DNA from: CAMDMI01 sp044379485
GTDB taxonomy: Bacteria; Bacteroidota; Bacteroidia; Cytophagales; Flexibacteraceae
Direction of reading: 5' to 3'
Assembly: GCA_044379485.1 (NCBI GenBank)
Contig: JBIPOE010000014.1
Location: forward strand, 1 to 64,000
DNA: 64,000 bases
Numbering within the stretch: position 1 is the stretch's first letter; each line of letters opens with the position of its first letter. Below, piece by piece: positions 59,056-64,000 of this stretch. The notes under the pieces are model-generated. The model was not told where the DNA came from, searched no databases, and saw only the letters and a program-made list of their open reading frames with translations. The position numbers were made by a program, and so were the translations under genes.

Positions 59056-60963
59056 TTAATTTAAAAAATAAATGATAAGAAAAAGGACGAAAATTATAAA
59101 AAAGGTCACGCTTTGAGTCGCCTTCCGGGTTTGCTCCCAAAGGTTTTCCCCGATAAACTTAATGAACAAAACAAATCCGGAAATGAGACCATCTATCAGC
59201 TTCCTATCCGCAAAATTTGTAAAATGGCCTCCAATAACCACTACTTTTGAGCCGCCATCCAAAGTTCGATCAATAACTTTCTGATCTACTTTACTCACAA
59301 ACCGACCAAATTGAAGCAAATATTTCCAGCCAGATTGCAAAAGTAAAACCTGTGGTTTCAATTCCAGAAAAAGTCCGATTAAACCTTTGGAAACTGGAAT
59401 TTCTGACCAATCTGTTGATTTTGATAATCGATATCCAAGGAATGTTCCCAAAGCCAAGGCAAAAAAATCAGGCATCACAAAATGACTTTCAGTGCCAAGC
59501 AAATTTGAAAGCCATCCAGCATTTGAAAATGGATTATACCCAAACAACCAAAAACCAGCACCAAATGATAAAACTAAAACTGGTATTGAAAGTAAATTGG
59601 AGACTTTATGAGAAAACTCATTCTTTTCAACTGATTTAAAGCATATTACAATAGCAATCCGAGTTACGTATAATGCAGTCCCTAAAATTCCTAGTTGAAG
59701 AATTATAAAACCAAAGACATCTTTAAAGTTAGCGGTTCCTGAAAAAACATGTGGCATAATAGATTCCTTGGAAATAAAACCTGCCGTCAATGGCCAGCCA
59801 GACAAAGCCGCCAGGCTAAACAAAAACGGGATTTTTAAAATGGGCCTGTTCTTTAAAATACCCTTCAAATTTGCCAGATACTGTGTTTCCATTCCTGAAA
59901 ATCCTGCTTTACTCAATTGAATCATCAGAATCCCACAAACCAAAAACAAGGAAGACTTAAAAAAGGCGTGGGAAACCAAATGCAACAAAGCCCCGTCAAA
60001 CTTTCCAAGCCCAATGGCAAGTGTCATCAAACCCAATTGTGCCATGGTTGAAAAAGCCATAACGTTTTTCAAATGCGAAGAAGTAATGGCCATCCAATTG
60101 GCCATCAGCATAGTAAACCCACCTGTTACTACCAAAAACCACAAAACGTCATCGCTCAGAATTGGGCTCAACTGAATAAGCAACCAAACTCCGGCAACAA
60201 CCATTGTTGCAGAATGCAAAAGTGCTGAAACAGCAGTCGGGCCTTCCATTGCTTCCTTTAACCAAATGTTGAAAGGAAATTGAGCTGATTTTACCAAGGC
60301 CGCCAAAACCAAAAAAAGGCAAACCACATTTCCGGTTTTGGAATGAAAAAAAATCTCACTTCCAGTTGGAAAAACAGTTTCCTGAAACAAAACAGGCCCC
60401 AGTCCAAATGAAACCATTAAACCAAGGCCAGAAATCAAAGCGATATCGCCCAACTTATTGATTAACAAAACCCTAAGCCCAGCCTGAATGGCTCTTTCCT
60501 TTACATTCCAAAATTGGACCAGTAAATATGAAACCAAGCCAACCCATTCCCATCCCAGCAAAAGCGTAAAAAGATTACCGGCCAAAAACAACCAAACCAT
60601 TGCTGCTGAGAACATGGAAATCAGGGTATTATACAATCCAAAGTTTTCATTTTTCGCCAAATAGGAAAATGAATACACTTGGATTAAAAAAGTAATAAAC
60701 GAATTGAGGATGGCAAGAAATAATACCCTTGAATTGAGATTTAAAACAAGATCAGCCGAAAACAGATTTCCGATTTTTAACCATGATTGGATAAACCAAA
60801 CCTCCGGGTTTTGAACCCTGAAAAATTGAAAAATCATGAAAACCAAAACCAAAACTGAAGGAAGCAGATAAAGAAAGGTAAATCTTTTCCTAAATAAAAT
60901 CCATAAAAACAGATTAAAAAAAGGAAGAAGAAATACTGAAAATATTTGATCTTCAATATTCAT
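59056..60963 (-). CDS. nuoL: NADH-quinone oxidoreductase subunit L (NuoL) homologue, orphan
   Basis: A 635-residue polytopic membrane protein with about 16 helices. Proton-channel motifs of NuoL are present: LLGWEWVGLVSYLLVQFW, ALVKSAQFPFNIWLKEAMEG followed by PTAVSALLHSATMVVAG, and LHLVSHAFFKSSLFL. The C-terminal part has VDQKVIDRTLDGG and RKLIDGLISGFVLF, the amphipathic arm and final helix of true complex I NuoL, unlike the shorter DabB/MrpA-like antiporters. No nuoK, nuoM or nuoN is adjacent; it overlaps a TPR lipoprotein gene by 11 bp and is 3 bp before an M3 peptidase. It may be the complex I subunit displaced from its operon or a paralogue with a separate ion-pumping role. Confidence 0.85.
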   Translation of the reverse strand: MNIEDQIFSVFLLPFFNLFLWILFRKRFTFLYLLPSVLVLVFMIFQFFRVQNPEVWFIQSWLKIGNLFSADLVLNLNSRVLFLAILNSFITFLIQVYSFSYLAKNENFGLYNTLISMFSAAMVWLFLAGNLFTLLLGWEWVGLVSYLLVQFWNVKERAIQAGLRVLLINKLGDIALISGLGLMVSFGLGPVLFQETVFPTGSEIFFHSKTGNVVCLFLVLAALVKSAQFPFNIWLKEAMEGPTAVSALLHSATMVVAGVWLLIQLSPILSDDVLWFLVVTGGFTMLMANWMAITSSHLKNVMAFSTMAQLGLMTLAIGLGKFDGALLHLVSHAFFKSSLFLVCGILMIQLSKAGFSGMETQYLANLKGILKNRPILKIPFLFSLAALSGWPLTAGFISKESIMPHVFSGTANFKDVFGFIILQLGILGTALYVTRIAIVICFKSVEKNEFSHKVSNLLSIPVLVLSFGAGFWLFGYNPFSNAGWLSNLLGTESHFVMPDFFALALGTFLGYRLSKSTDWSEIPVSKGLIGLFLELKPQVLLLQSGWKYLLQFGRFVSKVDQKVIDRTLDGGSKVVVIGGHFTNFADRKLIDGLISGFVLFIKFIGENLWEQTRKATQSVTFFIIFVLFLIIYFLN

Positions 60964-61576
60964 TTAAGATGCCTGATTTACAGAACTTTAAAACCATTAA
61001 TTTTGCTTCTTCATAGCCGAGAGAATCTGCCATTTGCCAATTTTTACAGGCCTCTTCCTGCTTTCCTAAAACCATATAAGAATTGCCAAGATTAAACAAT
61101 ACTTTGTTTTGAAAGGGTCTCAATTGATTGGCCTTTTCAAAGTCTTTTAATGCCAAATCGGTATGCTTGGTTTGAAAATGCAATGAACCTCGATTTACAT
61201 ATGCTTCAAAAAAGAGCGGATTCTTTTTGATCGCTTTGCCAAAATCAGAAAAGGCGCCATTGTTATCTTCCTGCTTTGCCCGAAGGTTTGCCCTTAAATA
61301 TAAACCCCTTTCAAACCCAGGATAGCCAATTACTAGTGAATCAACAGTTTTTATGGCTTTTTTTGCATCATTATTTTGATCTGCCAACCAGGCTTTACAA
61401 TATAAACCTTCAGGTGAATTTGGGAATTTTTGCGAAATTTCAGTTCGTAATTCCAACAGGTTAGCTGCAGAATCAGGATTCCATGCCTTTTCAAACAAGA
61501 TTCCGGGTTCCGGATTATTTTTTTCGGAACTACAAGCAACTAAAATAAGAAAAACAAAAGCTTTAAAATTATTCAT
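60953..61576 (-). CDS. TPR-repeat lipoprotein
   Basis: A 207-residue protein with a lipoprotein signal (FKAFVFLILVACSSEK; lipobox Cys ~15) and four or so tetratricopeptide repeats: SPEGLYCKAWLADQNNDAKK, FERGLYLRANLRAKQEDNNG, FEAYVNRGSLHFQTKHTDLA and NKVLFNLGNSYMVLGKQEEA, with the alternating small/aromatic pattern of the motif. TPRs mediate protein interactions. Its 3' end overlaps nuoL by 11 bp, so the two are translationally linked; whether it helps assemble the membrane protein is a guess from context. Confidence 0.82.
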   Translation of the reverse strand: MNNFKAFVFLILVACSSEKNNPEPGILFEKAWNPDSAANLLELRTEISQKFPNSPEGLYCKAWLADQNNDAKKAIKTVDSLVIGYPGFERGLYLRANLRAKQEDNNGAFSDFGKAIKKNPLFFEAYVNRGSLHFQTKHTDLALKDFEKANQLRPFQNKVLFNLGNSYMVLGKQEEACKNWQMADSLGYEEAKLMVLKFCKSGILNEY

Positions 61577-61618
61577 TTTTAATGGATTGATCCTTTACGC
61601 TAGAGTAAAATATTAATC

Positions 61619-62218
61619 TTAGTCGTTTTCTAATTGCTCCAACATATCCTGCAAATCAGAAAGATCCATCCAACCAGGCCTTTCTTCTTCTCCAGAAAGA
61701 AGAGTGAAACCAATTTGAGGAAAATCCTGATGCGTTTTCAAAACAAATTCCGGATTGGGAATGTCCTTTAGATAAATCGTTTGATCTTTTCTTAGGCCTG
61801 AAACCAGTTTTTCTAATCCGTTCTGAAAAACTGAATCCTTCACCGATACTTCAAAACCTGAAATTTTACTTTGATCAACTGAAGATATATCATCTAAACT
61901 GCTAATTTTCAGATGAATAGACAAGGACTTATTACTTACTTTAAAGCTATCCTTCAGCAAATCTGGATTAAGCACCCATTCAAAAATCTGATATTGGCTA
62001 ACAAGGTTTTCAAAAACTTCAAGATTGTTTCCCGCGTAGGTTCCAGTCCACACAACACCTTCAATCCAAGCCTTTATTGAAGCAAACTGAGTGGGATCCA
62101 TACCGCCAATTCCATTTTCATCAAAATGTAAACCCAGTTTATGAACACCCATTCCGGCACAATATCTTGCATCTGTTAGGCTTGAAATTCCATTAACCTT
62201 AATAAACATTTCACTCAT
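61619..62218 (-). CDS. TrpF-like beta/alpha-barrel protein lacking the catalytic Cys
   Basis: A 199-residue protein. The opening FIKVNGISSLTDARYCAGMG, then VHKLGLHFDE and VVWTGTYAG, follow the pattern of phosphoribosylanthranilate isomerase (K-I-C-G, then LGFIF, then VGVF). The catalytic Cys of KICG is replaced by Asn (KVNG). The later part (LSIHLKISSLDD, GFTLLSGEEERPGWMDL) is diverged, including the phosphate-binding glycines. It is therefore probably not an active tryptophan enzyme, and no trp genes are near. It sits between gatA (29 bp) and the TPR lipoprotein (42 bp). A related family of uncharacterised barrel proteins exists in Bacteroidota. Confidence 0.65.
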   Translation of the reverse strand: MSEMFIKVNGISSLTDARYCAGMGVHKLGLHFDENGIGGMDPTQFASIKAWIEGVVWTGTYAGNNLEVFENLVSQYQIFEWVLNPDLLKDSFKVSNKSLSIHLKISSLDDISSVDQSKISGFEVSVKDSVFQNGLEKLVSGLRKDQTIYLKDIPNPEFVLKTHQDFPQIGFTLLSGEEERPGWMDLSDLQDMLEQLEND

Positions 62219-62247
62219 TTCTAATCTATTTTACCAGGAAGTTTTGG

Positions 62248-63672
62248 CTAAATCAATTTGGACCAAGCACTTGCAAAATCCAGCATTTCCTTTTCTTTAA
62301 AAAAATCGGCATGTACCTGTAATCCTATAGGCAAACCATGATTATCATTTCCAACCGGAATATTTATCGCAGGAATTCCTGCAAGGTTGGCCCAAACTGT
62401 AAATATATCCGCCAAATACATCGACAGTGGATTGGTTGATTTTTCCCCAATCTTAAAAGCTGTACTTGGCGTAGTTGGCATTATGAGAAAGTCAACGGTT
62501 TTAAAAAGTGCTATAGCTGAATCCTGAATCAAGCGCCTAACTTGTTGCGCTTTTGTAAAATACGCTTCATAATAATCTGCGCTTAAAGCAAAGGTGCCCA
62601 GCATGATACGACGTTGCACTTCAGGTCCAAAAGCCTCCGATCTGGAAAATTTATAAACCTCCTCCAAAGATTTCGCCTTTTCACTTCGGTGTCCATAATG
62701 AATGCCATCAAACCTTGAAAGATTGCTGCTTGATTCTGAGGTGGTGAGCACATAGTAAACCGGCAGTACATGATCCAATAATGGCAATTCTACCAATTCA
62801 ACTTCATGTCCATCAGCTTTTAAGGCATCAATGGATTGCTGATATGCCAATTTAATTTCAGGCTGTAAACCCTCAGAATTTAGTGCAGAACCCAAATATC
62901 CAATTTTATACTTTTTATTTGAAGTGCTTAAATCTGAATAATTTTCAACCGGTAAAGAAGAACTCGTGCTGTCCATAGGATCTTCACCAGCCATTATTTC
63001 CAATAACAAAGCTGCATCTTCAACCGATCTGGTTATGGGACCCACACAATCAAATGAAGAACCATACGCAACCAATCCACTTCGGGAGATTCGGGAATAA
63101 GTTGGTTTTAATCCAACCAAACCACAAAAAGCAGCAGGCTGTCTGATGGAACCACCTGTATCTGAGGCTATTGAAGCCATACAAATTCCAGCTTGAACAC
63201 CAACCGCTGAACCTCCTGAAGACCCACCAGGAACTCTATTTTCTCCAATGAAATTGTAAACGGGACCAAAACCTGAATTTTCATTGCTGGAACCCATAGC
63301 AAACTCATCACAGTTTTGCCTGCCAATTAAAATCGCATCCTCATCCAACAATCTTTGAATGGATGTTGCGGTAAATTGAGATTCAAAACCCAGAAGTATT
63401 TTCGATCCTGAACTTACCTTATGGTCTTTATAACAGAAAACATCTTTGATACCCAAAATCATTCCTGCCAGCCTTCCAGCAGTTTTAGATTTGATTTTTG
63501 CATCAATGATTTTTGCATTTTCAAGAGCCTCGTCTGAAAAAATCTCCAGAAATGCATTAAGATTTTTGAATTCTTCAGCAGCCGCCAAATGTTGTCGCAC
63601 CAAATCCAAAACTGAAATTTCACCTTGTAAAATTTCAGCCCGTACTTCCGAAAAAGAACGATTTTCTTTCAA
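62248..63672 (-). CDS. gatA: Asp-tRNA(Asn)/Glu-tRNA(Gln) amidotransferase subunit A
   Basis: A 474-residue amidase-signature protein. The Ser-cisSer-Lys triad is visible: K76 (LGIKDVF), S151 (PGGSSGGSA) and S175 (SDTGGSIRQPA); each lies three residues before its counterpart in S. aureus GatA (K79, S154, S178), a constant offset. SSNENSGFGPVYN and GLVGLKPTYSRISRSGLVAYGSS are GatA-specific. With GatB and GatC it makes Gln-tRNA(Gln) and/or Asn-tRNA(Asn) from misacylated tRNAs. gatB and gatC are elsewhere, as is usual in the phylum. It begins 19 bp after tatA. Confidence 0.95.
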   Translation of the reverse strand: MKENRSFSEVRAEILQGEISVLDLVRQHLAAAEEFKNLNAFLEIFSDEALENAKIIDAKIKSKTAGRLAGMILGIKDVFCYKDHKVSSGSKILLGFESQFTATSIQRLLDEDAILIGRQNCDEFAMGSSNENSGFGPVYNFIGENRVPGGSSGGSAVGVQAGICMASIASDTGGSIRQPAAFCGLVGLKPTYSRISRSGLVAYGSSFDCVGPITRSVEDAALLLEIMAGEDPMDSTSSSLPVENYSDLSTSNKKYKIGYLGSALNSEGLQPEIKLAYQQSIDALKADGHEVELVELPLLDHVLPVYYVLTTSESSSNLSRFDGIHYGHRSEKAKSLEEVYKFSRSEAFGPEVQRRIMLGTFALSADYYEAYFTKAQQVRRLIQDSAIALFKTVDFLIMPTTPSTAFKIGEKSTNPLSMYLADIFTVWANLAGIPAINIPVGNDNHGLPIGLQVHADFFKEKEMLDFASAWSKLI

Positions 63673-63691
63673 AACCTAAGCGAAGAGAGAC

Positions 63692-63889
63692 TTAAGAAGG
63701 TTTTTTGGATTCCTCTTCAATGGTTTCTTTGATGTCTTTTGTGGCATCTTTAAACTCCCTGATGCCCTTACCGATACCTTTGGCAAGTTCAGGTATTTTC
63801 TTCGCACCAAAAAGTAAAACTACAAGGGCGATGATCAGGAATATTTCGCCTGCACCTAGGTTTCCTAAAAATAAAAGCGTTGAAAGCAT
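63692..63889 (-). CDS. tatA: Twin-arginine translocase subunit TatA/TatE
   Basis: A 65-residue protein with one membrane helix (GAGEIFLIIALVVLLFGA), the FGAKKIPELAKGIGKGIREF hinge and amphipathic helix, and a charged tail, all typical of TatA. It forms the pore component of the Tat pathway for folded proteins in the cytoplasmic membrane. It is the first gene of the minus-strand block tatA-gatA-TrpF-like-TPR-nuoL-pepF and has an exact -7 box 30 bp upstream of its start codon. Confidence 0.93.
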   Translation of the reverse strand: MLSTLLFLGNLGAGEIFLIIALVVLLFGAKKIPELAKGIGKGIREFKDATKDIKETIEEESKKPS

Positions 63890-63918
63890 ATTAATTATTT
63901 ATCCGTAGAACTAATAGA

Positions 63919-63926
63919 CAAAAGTA
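63919..63926 (-). promoter_or_regulatory. Bacteroidota-type -7 box of the tatA operon
   Basis: The minus strand reads TACTTTTG, an exact TAnnTTTG match, 30 bp before the tatA ATG. TTTTG occurs 29 bp further upstream, too far for a normal -33 element. No other strong box is seen inside the six-gene block, so it may drive all of it. Confidence 0.55.
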
Positions 63927-64000
63927 AGCAATTTGTTTTAAAGCCTTGTTCCTTTCAAAAATTAAAAAATATTAATTGATTGACAACAATATAAGCGGAT

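Noticed and set aside
1..64000. Prophage, integrated plasmid or complete insertion sequence
   Set aside because: No integrase, transposase, capsid, terminase, portal or replication gene is found; mobile signs are limited to small palindromic elements and one toxin-antitoxin pair.

Overview
The window looks like chromosomal DNA of a low-GC (roughly 35-40% by eye), gliding-type member of the Bacteroidota, most likely a Cytophagales-like environmental bacterium. The evidence is one type B (CHU_C/gliding-associated) and five or six type A C-terminal sorting domains of the type IX secretion system (T9SS), a PorP/SprF outer-membrane protein, Bacteroidota-style -7 promoter boxes (TAnnTTTG), A-rich leaders without Shine-Dalgarno sequences, and families typical of the phylum (DUF1573 proteins, fused alpha/beta 2-oxoacid dehydrogenase E1, tatA next to gatA). 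I cannot name a genus. No rRNA, tRNA, CRISPR array, complete insertion sequence or prophage is visible.

Left part (1-13.3 kb), cell surface and decay zone: the 3' end of a giant PKD-repeat adhesin is followed 4 bp later by its PorP/SprF partner. Then come a long noncoding stretch and a 1429-residue T9SS surface protein with SprB-like, Ig-like and tandem 49-residue repeats. From 9.6 to 12.5 kb the DNA is visibly degraded and mobile: a 195-bp hairpin/MITE-like element, a broken LuxR-type response regulator, a GH16 glucanase, a frameshifted membrane-protein pseudogene, a second inverted-repeat-bounded element and a VapBC toxin-antitoxin pair, followed by an SDR oxidoreductase.

Middle part (13.4-38.9 kb), mostly housekeeping: fused 2-oxoacid dehydrogenase E1, a GT4 glycosyltransferase, SppA, a DPP-IV peptidase and a membrane-anchored patatin. 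An eight-gene minus-strand block follows (pheT, ABC exporter, purK, purE, gcvT, comB, FkbM methyltransferase, rhomboid). Next are an M1 peptidase, a decayed NmrA-like gene beside a Crp/Fnr regulator with an FNR-like palindrome at its 5' end, a Do-type protease and a DinB protein.

Right part (39-64 kb), secretion and envelope: an H1-like basic protein; a T9SS propeller protein and a T9SS alpha-amylase; a small lipoprotein whose coding sequence holds a 31-bp palindrome; a three-gene envelope operon (DUF1573, MORN-like protein, large propeller protein); a lactonase-like protein and a Dabb protein. A four-copy 49-51-bp tandem array precedes a carotenoid-desaturase-like flavoprotein. Further on are a T9SS GH16 laminarinase-like enzyme, a cytochrome c/dicopper-monooxygenase fusion with a thioredoxin-like partner, and a six-gene block tatA-gatA-TrpF-like-TPR lipoprotein-nuoL-M3 peptidase driven from one clear -7 box.

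Functional picture: secreted polysaccharide-degrading and adhesive T9SS cargo is mixed with housekeeping genes. The strongest candidates for new biology are the heme/dicopper monooxygenase pair, the TrpF-like protein lacking its catalytic Cys, the orphan NuoL in a non-respiratory operon, and the palindromic elements (9622-9816, 11501-11672, 43686-43716, 50277-50451).
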